Below, one piece after another: positions 46,494 through 55,976 of a stretch of DNA of 64,000 nt. The position numbers and the translations under genes were made by a program. Numbering within the stretch: position 1 is the stretch's first letter; every line of letters begins with the position of its first letter. Source of the DNA: Alteromonas confluentis (lineage in GTDB: Bacteria; Pseudomonadota; Gammaproteobacteria; Enterobacterales; Alteromonadaceae). The notes below the pieces were generated by a model. The model ran no database searches. It had not been told where the DNA came from and was given only the letters and a program-made list of their open reading frames with translations. The stretch is taken from contig NZ_MDHN01000041.1 in assembly GCF_001757105.1 (NCBI RefSeq), positions 499,655-563,654 of the forward strand, given 5' to 3'.

Positions 46494-47393
46494 TTAAGAT
46501 TTTGAAGCCTGGTAAATACCTTCGATGGCTGCATCGAGTGTTTTATCAAACTCAGCATCAGACTGCTGCGCAGATACACCTTCAGTCAATGCACGAGAGA
46601 ATGAAGCAATAATGCCTTGGTTCTCTGCCAGTTTCGCGTTGGCTTCGTCGCGGCTATAACCACCTGAAAGCGCCACTACTTTAATCACTTTAGGGTGATC
46701 CACCAGCTCTTTATAGAAGTTATCTTGCGTTGGCAGTGTCAGCTTAAGCATAACTTCCTGGCCTTCGTCGAGCAGGTTTAACTGGGTCAGAATTTCCAGC
46801 TTCAGCAGCGCTTCGGCTTCGGCTTTCTGCGGGCTGTTAATGTCTACTTCAGGCTCGATAATAGGAACCAGGCCAGCAGCAATAATTTGCTTACCCACGG
46901 TGAACTGCTGTTCAACAATCGCCTTGATGCCTTCGTGGTTAGCCATTTTAACCACAGAACGCATTTTGGTACCGAATACGTCTTGTGCCACGGCTTTCGC
47001 CAGTAATGCATCCAACGCAGGCATGGGCTTCATTAGCTGAACGCCATTCGCTTCTTCTTCCAATCCTTTGTCTACTTTCAGGAATGGAATAATACGCTTT
47101 TTCTCCCACAGGAATTTCGCTGTAGGGATACCTTCAATGTCACGGTCGAGTGTATTTTCAAACAGAATTGCACCAATAACGCGTTCGCCACTGAACACAT
47201 CGCTGGTGATAATGCGGGTACGCATGGCATGAACCATGTCGAACATTTGCTCATCTGAACTGTACTCAGACGGTTCAATACCATAAAGTTTCAGTGCTTT
47301 TGGGGTACTACCACCACTTTGATCCAGCGCGGCAATAAAACCTTTTTGCACTTTGATTTTATCCAGCATAGCTTGCTGAGCTTGTGATGCCAT
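46494..47393 (-). CDS. Class I fructose-bisphosphate aldolase (Fda type)
   Basis: A 299-residue aldolase of the class I type found in Staphylococcus as Fda, with [54 protein letters not shown] and the Schiff-base lysine in [10 protein letters not shown]. The ATG at 47393 has an AAGGAG site eight bases before it. It cleaves fructose 1,6-bisphosphate. It is the last gene in the tkt-epd-pgk-aldolase order, a place held by the unrelated class II FbaA in E. coli. A 188-base gap with two hairpins separates it from pgk. Confidence 0.92.
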   Translation of the reverse strand: MASQAQQAMLDKIKVQKGFIAALDQSGGSTPKALKLYGIEPSEYSSDEQMFDMVHAMRTRIITSDVFSGERVIGAILFENTLDRDIEGIPTAKFLWEKKRIIPFLKVDKGLEEEANGVQLMKPMPALDALLAKAVAQDVFGTKMRSVVKMANHEGIKAIVEQQFTVGKQIIAAGLVPIIEPEVDINSPQKAEAEALLKLEILTQLNLLDEGQEVMLKLTLPTQDNFYKELVDHPKVIKVVALSGGYSRDEANAKLAENQGIIASFSRALTEGVSAQQSDAEFDKTLDAAIEGIYQASKS

Positions 47394-47457
47394 GAGCAAC
47401 ACTCCTTTTTATTTTCCGTCATTACAACGGCTGTAGGGTTGGGAAAATACTCAAGCG

Positions 47458-47542
47458 TTCCGCAGCGTCCGAAATACATAATGGGGCGGACGAGGCGGAA
47501 TCGACTTCAGTATATTGTCGGCAAACGTCACTGTTCGCCGAC
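47458..47542 (-). promoter_or_regulatory. Two hairpins in the pgk-aldolase intergenic region
   Basis: TTCCGCAGCGTCCG (47458-47471) and CGGACGAGGCGGAA (47487-47500) form a 14-base stem with two mismatches, and GTCGGCAAAC / GTTCGCCGAC with a GTCACT loop forms another at 47517-47542. In the minus-strand transcript these fall between pgk and aldolase. Neither has a long U tract. They could be attenuation, processing or stability structures that set aldolase level. Confidence 0.6.
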
Positions 47543-47581
47543 AAATTGGGTAACGCGATTACGTTACACAGTGGCTGTTTC

Positions 47582-48757
47582 TTATTTGTTTTTTTCTTCT
47601 AAAACAGCAACTGCAGGCAATGTTTTGCCTTCCAGGAATTCCAGGAAAGCACCACCACCGGTGGAGATATACGATATCTTATCAGCGATCTCGTACTTAT
47701 CTACCGCAGCCAGGGTGTCGCCACCACCAGCAATTGAGAATGCATCGCTGTCGGCAATGGCGTGAGCCAGCGACTTGGTACCTGATGCAAACTGATCGAA
47801 TTCAAATACCCCAACTGGACCATTCCAAACAATGGTACCGGCATTTTTGAGGATTTCTTCCAGCGCCGCTGACGAATGAGGACCAATATCGAACACCATG
47901 TCTTCGTCGCTGATTTGGTCTACCGCTTTTAGCGTGGCAGGCGTAGATTCAGAGAACTCCGTACCGACAATCACATCGGTAGGCACTGGAATATCACCGC
48001 CGTTGGCTTGGGCCTGGGCGATCAACTCTTTCGCTTCGTCAACCAGGTCCATTTCAACCAGTGATTTACCCACGTTATGGCCCTGTGCGGCAATAAACGT
48101 ATTGGCAATACCGCCACCAACAATAAGCTGGTCGACTTTTTCAGCCAGGGTTTTCAGCACGGTGAGTTTTGTCGATACTTTAGAACCACCAACAATGGCT
48201 ACCATTGGGCGCTTAGGGTTGTCCAGGGCTTTGCCTAACGCATCAAGCTCAGCAGCCAGCAGCGGGCCAGCGCAAGCTTTAGGTGCAAACTTTGCTACAC
48301 CGTGGGTCGATGCCTGGGCGCGGTGCGCGGTACCAAATGCGTCCATCACAAAGATGTCGCACAGGGCGGCGTACTGCTTGGATAATGCTTCGTCGTCTTT
48401 CTTTTCGCCCTTGTTGAAGCGAACGTTTTCCAGAATAACCAGTTCACCGGCTTTTACTTCAACGCCGTCGAGATAGTCTTTTACCAGGGAAACCGGCACA
48501 TCCAGGGCATCGTTCAGGTAATCAACCACAGGCTGCAGTGAATATTCTGCTTCGTAATTGCCTTCTTCAGGGCGGCCCAGGTGAGACATCACCATTACCG
48601 CGGCGCCCGCTTCCAGCGCGGCTTTGATAGTAGGAATAGATGCCTTGATGCGGGCATCAGAAGTGACTTTACCGTCTTTTACCGGTACGTTCAGATCCTG
48701 ACGGATCAACACGCGCTGTCCATCCAGCGCAAAATCCTGCATGCTTGGAATTGCCAT
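47582..48757 (-). CDS. pgk: Phosphoglycerate kinase
   Basis: A 391-residue enzyme of normal length. The N-terminal half shows [22 protein letters not shown] and [11 protein letters not shown], the hinge region [14 protein letters not shown], and the C-terminal half the nucleotide-binding [14 protein letters not shown] and [14 protein letters not shown]. It makes ATP from 1,3-bisphosphoglycerate in glycolysis. It lies 30 bases after epd in the tkt-epd-pgk order. Confidence 0.97.
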   Translation of the reverse strand: MAIPSMQDFALDGQRVLIRQDLNVPVKDGKVTSDARIKASIPTIKAALEAGAAVMVMSHLGRPEEGNYEAEYSLQPVVDYLNDALDVPVSLVKDYLDGVEVKAGELVILENVRFNKGEKKDDEALSKQYAALCDIFVMDAFGTAHRAQASTHGVAKFAPKACAGPLLAAELDALGKALDNPKRPMVAIVGGSKVSTKLTVLKTLAEKVDQLIVGGGIANTFIAAQGHNVGKSLVEMDLVDEAKELIAQAQANGGDIPVPTDVIVGTEFSESTPATLKAVDQISDEDMVFDIGPHSSAALEEILKNAGTIVWNGPVGVFEFDQFASGTKSLAHAIADSDAFSIAGGGDTLAAVDKYEIADKISYISTGGGAFLEFLEGKTLPAVAVLEEKNK

Positions 48758-48787
48758 AGTTTTCCCTTAAAAACTCAGTTACTTTCC

Positions 48788-49801
48788 TCAACACCCCGAC
48801 TGGTACATAGCCAGCGTGGTATCAATCATCCGATTCGCGAATCCCCATTCGTTGTCACACCATACCAGTGTTTTCACCAGTTGTCGGTGGCTCACGCGGG
48901 TTTGCGTGCCATCAACGATGCATGAATGCGGGTCGTGATTAAAATCTACAGAGACTAACGGCGCTTCCGAATAACCTAATATACCCGAAAGTCGTCCTTC
49001 TCGCGCTTTTTTCAGTGCGTTGTTTACGTCCGAAATGTTCACTTCGGATTCCAGCGTAACACTTAAATCCATCGCCGTGACGTTTACCGTGGGCACGCGT
49101 ACTGCAATCGCTTCAAACTTGCCGGCAAATTTCGGCAAGATACGTTCAATACCAGCAGCAAGGCGGGTATCTACAGGAATAATTGATTGACTCGCTGCCC
49201 GCGCCCGGCGCAGATCTTTATTGTAAGCATCAATAACCTGCTGATCATGCATGGAAGCGTGAATAGTGGTTATGGTTCCGCTTAATACCCCGAACGCATT
49301 ATCCAGTGCCTGGATAACCGGCACAATGCAGTTGGTTGTACAGGAGCCGTTAGACACTAAACGATGTTCAGAAGTGAGAGACTCTTCGTTAGTACCGAAG
49401 ATAATGGTGTTATCGAGATCAGTGCTGCCAGGTTGGGAAAACAGTACCTTCCCTGCCCCCGCATCCAAATGCGCCTGACCGGCCACGCGATCAGAAAACA
49501 CACCGGTGCATTCCAGCACAATGTCTACGCCTAGCTGTTGCCAGGGCAGATTGCTGATATCGGGTTCAGCCAGCAACCGGATGCTGTCTCCGGCCACATT
49601 AAGCTGATCATCATGAAGATGCACATCAAAACCGAAACGACCATGGGTTGTGTCGTATTTCAGCAGATGGGCAATACCTTGCGGTTCTGCCAGATCATTA
49701 ATCGCAACCACTTTTATCAACTGATTGCGCCCTGTTTCATACAGGGCGCGAAGTACGTTACGACCAATGCGGCCAAAACCATTTATGGCAACTCGGACCA
49801 T
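48788..49801 (-). CDS. epd: Erythrose-4-phosphate dehydrogenase (GAPDH family)
   Basis: A 337-residue GAPDH-fold enzyme: [18 protein letters not shown] at the start, the catalytic cysteine in [13 protein letters not shown], and late [12 protein letters not shown]. The local sequence and position between tkt and pgk match Epd, which makes 4-phosphoerythronate for pyridoxal phosphate synthesis, rather than GapA. The gene starts 24 bases after tkt. The S-loop and the position support Epd; glyceraldehyde 3-phosphate activity cannot be excluded by eye. Confidence 0.85.
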   Translation of the reverse strand: MVRVAINGFGRIGRNVLRALYETGRNQLIKVVAINDLAEPQGIAHLLKYDTTHGRFGFDVHLHDDQLNVAGDSIRLLAEPDISNLPWQQLGVDIVLECTGVFSDRVAGQAHLDAGAGKVLFSQPGSTDLDNTIIFGTNEESLTSEHRLVSNGSCTTNCIVPVIQALDNAFGVLSGTITTIHASMHDQQVIDAYNKDLRRARAASQSIIPVDTRLAAGIERILPKFAGKFEAIAVRVPTVNVTAMDLSVTLESEVNISDVNNALKKAREGRLSGILGYSEAPLVSVDFNHDPHSCIVDGTQTRVSHRQLVKTLVWCDNEWGFANRMIDTTLAMYQSGC

Positions 49802-49825
49802 AAAAAACCGCCTGTTGTCGAACTG

Positions 49826-51817
49826 TTATAAAGACTGTGCTGCCTCAACAACGGCATCGGTAGTGATGCCGAAGTGTTTGAACAGTTCGCCTGCTGGGCC
49901 AGATTCACCGAAGGTGTCCATGCCCACAATAGCGCCGCCGAAACCGACGTACTTGTACCAGGAGTCTTTCGCCAAGGCTTCAACCGCAACACGTTTCGTT
50001 ACCGCTGCAGGCAGAACAGATTCTTTGTACTCGGCACTTTGACGGTCGAAAGCATCCGTACAAGGCATAGACACAACGCGGGCTTTCACGCCGCTTTCAG
50101 CGAGTTTCTCAGCTGCCGCGACAGCCAGCTGTACTTCTGAGCCTGTACCAATCAGCAGCACATCAGGTGTACCGGCGGTATCTTTCAAGATGTAACCACC
50201 TTTAGCGATGTCGGCAACCTGCGCTGCAGAGCGTTCTTGCTGCGGTAATCCCTGGCGGGTGAAAATTAATGTGGTAGGACCATCTTTACGCAGAATCGAC
50301 TCTTTCCAGGCCACTGCAGACTCAACCTGGTCACAAGGTCGCCAGTTGTCAAGGTTAGGCGTAGAACGTAAAGCCACCAATTGCTCAACCGGTTGGTGAG
50401 TTGGGCCATCTTCGCCCAGACCAATAGAATCGTGGGTATAAACGAAAATCGAAGGCGCTTTCATCAGGGCTGCCATACGCACTGCGTTACGGGCATATTC
50501 CATAAACATCAGGAAGGTAGCGCCGTAAGGCTTGAAGCCGCCGTGTAAGGTAATGCCGTTCATCATGGCCGACATACCGAATTCACGTACACCGTAATAG
50601 ATGTAGTTACCAGACGCGTCTTTCGCATCTACGCCTTTTGAACCCGACCAGATTGTCAGGTTAGAACCGGCGAGGTCAGCAGAGCCACCCAGCAGTTCAG
50701 GCAGTAACGGGCCGTAGGCGTTCAGTGCATTTTGCGACGCTTTACGGGTAGCCGGTGCATCAGGGTTGGCTTGCAAGTCTGCAATGTAAGCATCTGCTTT
50801 TTCTACAAAATCAACCGGCACGTCACCATTAATACGACGGGTAAATTCTGCTGCCAGTTCAGGGAACGCTTTTTCGTAGGCGGCAAAGGCTTCGTTCCAG
50901 CTCGCTTCTGCTGCGCTACCTTTTTCCTTGCCATCCCACTCAGCGTAAATGTCTGCTGGTACTTCAAACGGACCATGGTCCCAGTTCAGCTCTTTGCGGG
51001 TTAATGCAATTTCATCATCACCCAGCGGTGCACCGTGACAATCTTCTTTACCTTGCTTGTTAGGCGAACCAAAACCAATGATGGTTTTGCAGCAAATCAG
51101 CGTAGGTTGGGTAGTGTTCGCGCGGGCCGCTTCTACTGCCGAGCGAATTTGCTCAGGATCGTGACCATCAACGCCCGCAATCACTTGCCAGCCGTAAGAT
51201 TCAAAACGTTTTACTGTGTCGTCGGTGAACCAGCCTTCTACTTCACCGTCGATAGAAATACCGTTGTCATCGTAGAACGCAATCAGCTTGCCTAAGCCCA
51301 GCGTACCAGCCAGTGAACAGGTTTCGTGAGAGATACCTTCCATCAAACAGCCGTCGCCTAAGAAGGTGTAGGTGTAGTGGTCGACGATGTCGTGACCATC
51401 TTGGTTAAACTGTGCAGCCAGTACTTTTTCAGCCAGCGCCATACCTACCGCGTTGCTGATACCCTGACCTAACGGACCTGTGGTGGTTTCTACGCCCGGT
51501 GCATAGCCGTACTCAGGGTGACCTGGCGTTTTTGAATGTAACTGACGGAAATTCTTCAGTTCTTCCAGCGGCAACTCGTAACCTGTGAGGTGCAGCAATG
51601 AGTAGAGCAGCATAGAGCCGTGGCCGTTTGAAAGCACAAAGCGGTCGCGGTTAGCCCAGTTCGGGTTGGAAGGGTTGTGTGACAGATAATCGCACCACAG
51701 AACTTGCGCGATGTCTGCCATTCCCATTGGGGCACCTGGGTGACCTGATTTAGCTTTCTGAACAGCATCCATACTTAATGCACGTATGGCATTAGCGAGT
51801 TCACGACGAGTTGGCAT
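49826..51817 (-). CDS. tkt: Transketolase
   Basis: A 663-residue thiamine diphosphate enzyme of full length: [25 protein letters not shown] at the start, the cofactor motif [34 protein letters not shown], and the middle [27 protein letters not shown]. It transfers two-carbon units in the pentose phosphate pathway and supplies erythrose 4-phosphate to epd. It is first in its operon, divergent from metK across 412 bases. Confidence 0.97.
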   Translation of the reverse strand: MPTRRELANAIRALSMDAVQKAKSGHPGAPMGMADIAQVLWCDYLSHNPSNPNWANRDRFVLSNGHGSMLLYSLLHLTGYELPLEELKNFRQLHSKTPGHPEYGYAPGVETTTGPLGQGISNAVGMALAEKVLAAQFNQDGHDIVDHYTYTFLGDGCLMEGISHETCSLAGTLGLGKLIAFYDDNGISIDGEVEGWFTDDTVKRFESYGWQVIAGVDGHDPEQIRSAVEAARANTTQPTLICCKTIIGFGSPNKQGKEDCHGAPLGDDEIALTRKELNWDHGPFEVPADIYAEWDGKEKGSAAEASWNEAFAAYEKAFPELAAEFTRRINGDVPVDFVEKADAYIADLQANPDAPATRKASQNALNAYGPLLPELLGGSADLAGSNLTIWSGSKGVDAKDASGNYIYYGVREFGMSAMMNGITLHGGFKPYGATFLMFMEYARNAVRMAALMKAPSIFVYTHDSIGLGEDGPTHQPVEQLVALRSTPNLDNWRPCDQVESAVAWKESILRKDGPTTLIFTRQGLPQQERSAAQVADIAKGGYILKDTAGTPDVLLIGTGSEVQLAVAAAEKLAESGVKARVVSMPCTDAFDRQSAEYKESVLPAAVTKRVAVEALAKDSWYKYVGFGGAIVGMDTFGESGPAGELFKHFGITTDAVVEAAQSL

Positions 51818-52229
51818 GCTAACTCCTTTGATATTGGCTAATAACTACAATTTTTGACAACCCGGAGCGTGCTCCGGAAACGAGTGGTCGTCCTGCTGCC
51901 AATAATAATGAATAAAATAGTGGCAACTATTCTTACCTAAGCATAAAACCAGTTCAATGTGTTTTATGCCGTCTATACTTATCGAATCTGGTTATTTGAA
52001 TCGATATCAACATAATTTACGTAACAACGAACCATTGCTGTCAACGAAACGTAACAAATAGACTTTTAGACGTCCAGAAGTAAAGATGGTATTTTTACCC
52101 AGTCTCGGTACAATGTGAATCATAGTCCGACTGCGTTTTATACCAGCGGGCAATTGAATATACCCAACCAATCATCAGCAACCTTTAATATAAAGATGAT
52201 TTGGTAAACCCCAGAATAACGGAGGATTT
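51818..52229. promoter_or_regulatory. Divergent promoter region between tkt and metK
   Basis: A 412-base AT-leaning gap without a gene. A strong GGAGG ribosome site precedes metK. I looked for a SAM riboswitch before metK and found no conserved match. Confidence 0.45.
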
Positions 52230-53375
52230 ATGGCCGCACGCCTTTTCACATCGGAATCTGTCTCTGAAGGACATCCGGATAAAATTGCCGATCAGATTTC
52301 AGATGCTGTGCTCGATGCCATATTAGAACAGGATCCCAAAGCACGGGTTGCCTGCGAAACATATGTCAAAACTGGTATGGTTTTGGTAGGTGGTGAGATC
52401 ACCACATCTGCATGGGTAGACATTGAAGAACTTACCCGTCAAACCGTTAAAGAAATTGGTTACAATCACTCTGACGTAGGCTTCGATGCCGAGTCATGTG
52501 CGGTTTTAAACGCCATTGGTAAACAATCGCCCGACATTAATCAGGGTGTAGACCGTGCACGTCCTGAAGAACAAGGTGCCGGTGACCAAGGCTTAATGTT
52601 CGGTTACGCCAGCGATGAAACTGACGTACTCATGCCTGCGCCAATTACGTATGCTCACCGTCTGGTACAAAAACAGGCTGAAGTACGTAAAAACGGCAAG
52701 CTTGATTTTCTGCGTCCAGATGCGAAAAGCCAGGTAACCTTCGTTTACGAAAACGACAAGCCAGTAGGTATTGATGCGGTTGTACTGTCTACCCAGCACA
52801 ACGAAACCGTTTCTACCGAGCAGCTTCGCGAAGCAGTAATGGAAGAAGTGATTAAGCCAGTTCTGCCTGCTGAATGGCTGACAAAAGACACCCAGTTCCA
52901 CATTAACCCTACCGGTCGTTTTGTTATCGGTGGCCCTATGGGCGACTGTGGTTTAACTGGCCGTAAGATTATCGTAGACACCTACGGCGGCATGGCCCGT
53001 CACGGTGGTGGTGCATTCTCTGGTAAAGATCCATCAAAAGTAGACCGCTCAGCAGCCTATGCCGGTCGTTATGTGGCGAAAAACATCGTTGCAGCAGGAT
53101 TAGCCAAGCGTTGTGAAATTCAGGTTTCTTACGCTATCGGTGTTGCCGAGCCAACGTCTATCAGTATCGAAACCTTTGGTACTGGCGTGGTTGACGAGAA
53201 AACGCTGGTTGCATTGGTGCGTGAACACTTCGATTTGCGCCCTTATGGCCTTATCAAGATGCTGGATCTTGAGCGCCCAATTTATCGTCCTACAGCGGCT
53301 TATGGTCACTTCGGTCGTGATGAATTCCCATGGGAAGCTACCGACAAAGCAGCAGCACTGAAAGCGTCTGTTTAA
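52230..53375 (+). CDS. metK: S-adenosylmethionine synthetase
   Basis: A 381-residue enzyme. [24 protein letters not shown] at the start, the middle [39 protein letters not shown] and [22 protein letters not shown] are the family signatures. It makes SAM from ATP and methionine. GGAGG lies seven bases before the ATG. The gene is monocistronic with its own terminator; the divergent arrangement with tkt is conserved in gammaproteobacteria. Confidence 0.97.
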   Translation: MAARLFTSESVSEGHPDKIADQISDAVLDAILEQDPKARVACETYVKTGMVLVGGEITTSAWVDIEELTRQTVKEIGYNHSDVGFDAESCAVLNAIGKQSPDINQGVDRARPEEQGAGDQGLMFGYASDETDVLMPAPITYAHRLVQKQAEVRKNGKLDFLRPDAKSQVTFVYENDKPVGIDAVVLSTQHNETVSTEQLREAVMEEVIKPVLPAEWLTKDTQFHINPTGRFVIGGPMGDCGLTGRKIIVDTYGGMARHGGGAFSGKDPSKVDRSAAYAGRYVAKNIVAAGLAKRCEIQVSYAIGVAEPTSISIETFGTGVVDEKTLVALVREHFDLRPYGLIKMLDLERPIYRPTAAYGHFGRDEFPWEATDKAAALKASV

Positions 53376-53400
53376 ACGGTTCATCCTTTTAAATGAAAAA

Positions 53401-53423
53401 AACGAGTGTTCCTGACACTCGTT
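53401..53423 (+). terminator. Rho-independent terminator of metK
   Basis: AACGAGTGT and ACACTCGTT form a perfect nine-base stem, loop TCCTG... shortened to five bases, with seven T after it and six A before it. Confidence 0.93.
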
Positions 53424-53579
53424 TTTTTGTATTTAAAATCAGCCGTCCTAAAAAAATTTAAAGATTATTTAGCAAATTTACTATTTTCTTCATCCATAAA
53501 GACTACACTTAAGTATAAGATACTCACACTTCAACTTTTAACTGGGCAGCAGACTCAGGCACACACAGGAATCCTAGCC

Positions 53580-54077
53580 ATGAAAACATTCTGGCGAGTG
53601 AGTTTGTTGATGATGTTATCTGCGTCCGCCCTGGCCGCAGAAGATTCGTTGCTGGCAGAAAAAGAAAGTAAAACTGCCTTCGTCGCTTCCCCCTATCAAT
53701 CTGAGATTTCTTTTCAGAGCAAGCGCCTGCCTAAGTGGCAATTTGGTGTGCGCTACAATCGCGAAATGCCTTATCACGACCAATGGGTAGACAGCATTAC
53801 CTCTTACCAGTCGGTAGACTCAGTGCGGGTTTCCGCCAGCCGGATGATCCTGAAAAACTCAACCCAGCGCATCTTCGCCGCTTTGCAAACCAGTAACGAT
53901 ACCCAGGCCGCCTATTCTGAGTGGCTTTATGTACCTTACAATGCCGGTACGGCAGCCAGCGTCGGCTGGCAAATTGGCGAGCTTGATTCAGTGAAAATGG
54001 CCGTAGAATTACAATATCGCGAAGTGAGCGATACCGATATCAGTTCGTTGCTACTGGGCGTGCAATATTATTTCTAA
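53580..54077 (+). CDS. Small exported, outer-membrane-like protein of unknown function
   Basis: A 165-residue protein with a signal peptide (SLLMMLSASALAAEDS). The mature part has alternating strands (WQFGVRYNREMPYHDQW, VRVSASRMILKNST, KMAVELQYREVSD) and ends SSLLLGVQYYF, with a terminal aromatic residue as in outer-membrane barrels. I do not recognise the family. The ATG at 53580 is chosen over an upstream frame beginning at 53406, which overlaps the metK terminator and is AT-rich. It is a single unit convergent with the exonuclease gene. Confidence 0.65.
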   Translation: MKTFWRVSLLMMLSASALAAEDSLLAEKESKTAFVASPYQSEISFQSKRLPKWQFGVRYNREMPYHDQWVDSITSYQSVDSVRVSASRMILKNSTQRIFAALQTSNDTQAAYSEWLYVPYNAGTAASVGWQIGELDSVKMAVELQYREVSDTDISSLLLGVQYYF

Positions 54078-54093
54078 AAGGTTTTAAGCTGTT

Positions 54094-54606
54094 CTAGCGT
54101 TCTGCCAAGGCCGGCAGCGACGCCGTGGAAATGTAGGTTTGCTGAATAAGTTCCGCATCTACGCTGGCGCGATGTCTGGAAACACTGTTCGCTTCCATCA
54201 GCGTCTGCTTAGTGGCGTGCCAGTGCTCCATCTGAGTTTCTGACAATATATATTCCAGCGCACTGAGCTTGAAGGTCATTAACACGCCGGCCTCAGCATA
54301 AAGATTAATTAGCCAAGGATAGTCGACCACCCAACCATCTGAATAGGCGACGTGTTTGCCCATGAACGCATTTAACTGTTTGCACACCTCAATACCGGAT
54401 TGCCCGTATTTCTCCAGTTGTTTGCGGCTAATACCGTGCAACGCTTCGGCTTCGGAACTCCAATGGTGCCACCCCGGATATGGCTTAATCAATCGACAAA
54501 ACCGCGCCCCATCGGCACGCTTAACACCAATTTCAATGGGAAAACTGTCACTGCCAAAGCCACTGGCTTCAACATCAAGAATGGTAGGAGGCTGAATGAT
54601 AGACAC
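54094..54606 (-). CDS. DnaQ-like 3'-5' exonuclease family protein
   Basis: A 170-residue protein with the DEDD exonuclease motifs: the first acidic pair in TILDVEASGFG (Asp and Glu), a middle AYSDGWVVDYPWL holding the second Asp, and a late HRASVDAELI giving the H-x4-D motif of the DEDDh branch. It is at the size of a lone exonuclease domain, without polymerase or other domains. It likely acts on DNA or RNA ends in the cytoplasm. It faces a divergent gap to the periplasmic binding protein gene. Confidence 0.78.
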   Translation of the reverse strand: MSIIQPPTILDVEASGFGSDSFPIEIGVKRADGARFCRLIKPYPGWHHWSSEAEALHGISRKQLEKYGQSGIEVCKQLNAFMGKHVAYSDGWVVDYPWLINLYAEAGVLMTFKLSALEYILSETQMEHWHATKQTLMEANSVSRHRASVDAELIQQTYISTASLPALAER

Positions 54607-54770
54607 GCTTCAGGTTATTGATTATTCATACCTTAAAACTAAGTGCCTATGGGAAAAGGTGCAAGTTTTTATTGCTGTAAATTCCCCCATCCTTTGTCTA
54701 ATTGCAGAATTACCGTAAGCCACTACTATTTAGCGTGTCTTGAGCCAATGAAGAAAGTTATTAGATTTCA

Positions 54771-55976
54771 ATGAACACGTTCCGCCCCCTTCTACTGCTG
54801 ATCGCTACGCTAACGGTATACTCCACCGTTGCCTTTGCTACGAATGAAAATGCAGCGAATGAGACGACTGACAAACTGACCCTCGCCCTCGATGCCGACT
54901 TAAGCGCCGTGGCCGTTGAAGGTGGCTTTGCTATTCGTGAGGGTATGGAAATCGCCATTGACGAAATTAACCAGCAAGGCGGCGTGCTAGGCAAACAACT
55001 GGAGCTGGTATTACGTGACCATCGTGGGAATCCGGCGCGAGGCGTTCGCAACATCGAAAACCTGGCAGACCACAAGCAATTACTTGCCGTATTTGGTGGC
55101 GTACACACGCCTGTGGCCCTGGCTGAACTGGAAAAGATTCATCAGCACAATTTATTGTTCATGATCCCCTGGGCCGCCGGCACAACCATTGTCGATAATA
55201 ACTTCACGCCCAATAATGTTTTTCGCGTATCAATTCGTGACCAAGAAGCCGGTCAGGTGCTTATTCGTCATGCCAGCGAGCGAAACATAAAGCGGGTCGC
55301 GCTGGTATTGGAACGTACGGGCTGGGGGCGTTCAAATCAAAGCTCGTTAACCAAAGCGGCTGGCGAATACGGGCTGAATATCGTTAATACCCAATGGATT
55401 AACTGGCGACAGGATAATTTTGATACTGAAGTGCAATCGATCATCGAATCGGGTGCTGAGGCAATTATATTAGTAGCTAATGCCCCTGAATCTGCCGTCG
55501 TTGCCAAAACCCTCATTGCGAAGCAAGCGGTTAACTTACCAGTAATCGCTCACTGGGGTTTAGCCGGTGGAGATTTTGTTGCGCTAACCGGTTTGGAAAA
55601 CCTGAGCCAACTGGATATCTCGGTTATCCAAACATTTAGCTTTTTACAGCAAAAGAACACAAAAGCGACTTACCTGTTTAACGAGTACCAACGCAGAAAC
55701 GGAGAAACGACGGAGTCCGCCGTACCCGCCGTGGTTGGCGTGGCACATAGCTACGATTTAGTGCACCTGCTGGCCAAGGCCACCGAGCAAGCTGGCACCG
55801 CCGATCCAGATAAAATTCGACATGCACTGGAAAATCTGCCACCGTTAGAAGGCGCGGTAAAACGTTACGCGCCGGCGTTCTCCCCGAGCTTCCATGATGC
55901 GCTTCTGGCTGAGGATTATTTTATGACAACTTTTAATGAGAACGGACATCTCGTTCCTTTGTCTGCACAACCGTGA
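54771..55976 (+). CDS. Periplasmic binding protein, branched-chain amino acid type (Peripla_BP_6)
   Basis: A 401-residue exported protein; signal peptide LLLLIATLTVYSTVAFA. The type I periplasmic-binding fold is seen: EGGFAIREGMEIAIDEINQQGGVLGKQLELV, VFGGVHTPVALAEL, and VALVLERTGWGRSNQSSL, then IILVANAPESAVVAKTL. Such proteins bind amino acids, amides or urea. There is no permease or ATPase gene near; instead its stop overlaps the start of a membrane hybrid kinase by four bases (GTGA), so it is probably a sensory partner of that kinase. Confidence 0.85.
   Translation: MNTFRPLLLLIATLTVYSTVAFATNENAANETTDKLTLALDADLSAVAVEGGFAIREGMEIAIDEINQQGGVLGKQLELVLRDHRGNPARGVRNIENLADHKQLLAVFGGVHTPVALAELEKIHQHNLLFMIPWAAGTTIVDNNFTPNNVFRVSIRDQEAGQVLIRHASERNIKRVALVLERTGWGRSNQSSLTKAAGEYGLNIVNTQWINWRQDNFDTEVQSIIESGAEAIILVANAPESAVVAKTLIAKQAVNLPVIAHWGLAGGDFVALTGLENLSQLDISVIQTFSFLQQKNTKATYLFNEYQRRNGETTESAVPAVVGVAHSYDLVHLLAKATEQAGTADPDKIRHALENLPPLEGAVKRYAPAFSPSFHDALLAEDYFMTTFNENGHLVPLSAQP

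Noticed and set aside
47898..48476. 192-codon plus-strand open frame
   Set aside because: It is antisense to pgk, which has all family motifs; its composition follows from the codon use of pgk.
51818..52229. SAM riboswitch before metK
   Set aside because: None of the conserved core segments of SAM riboswitch classes could be recognised.
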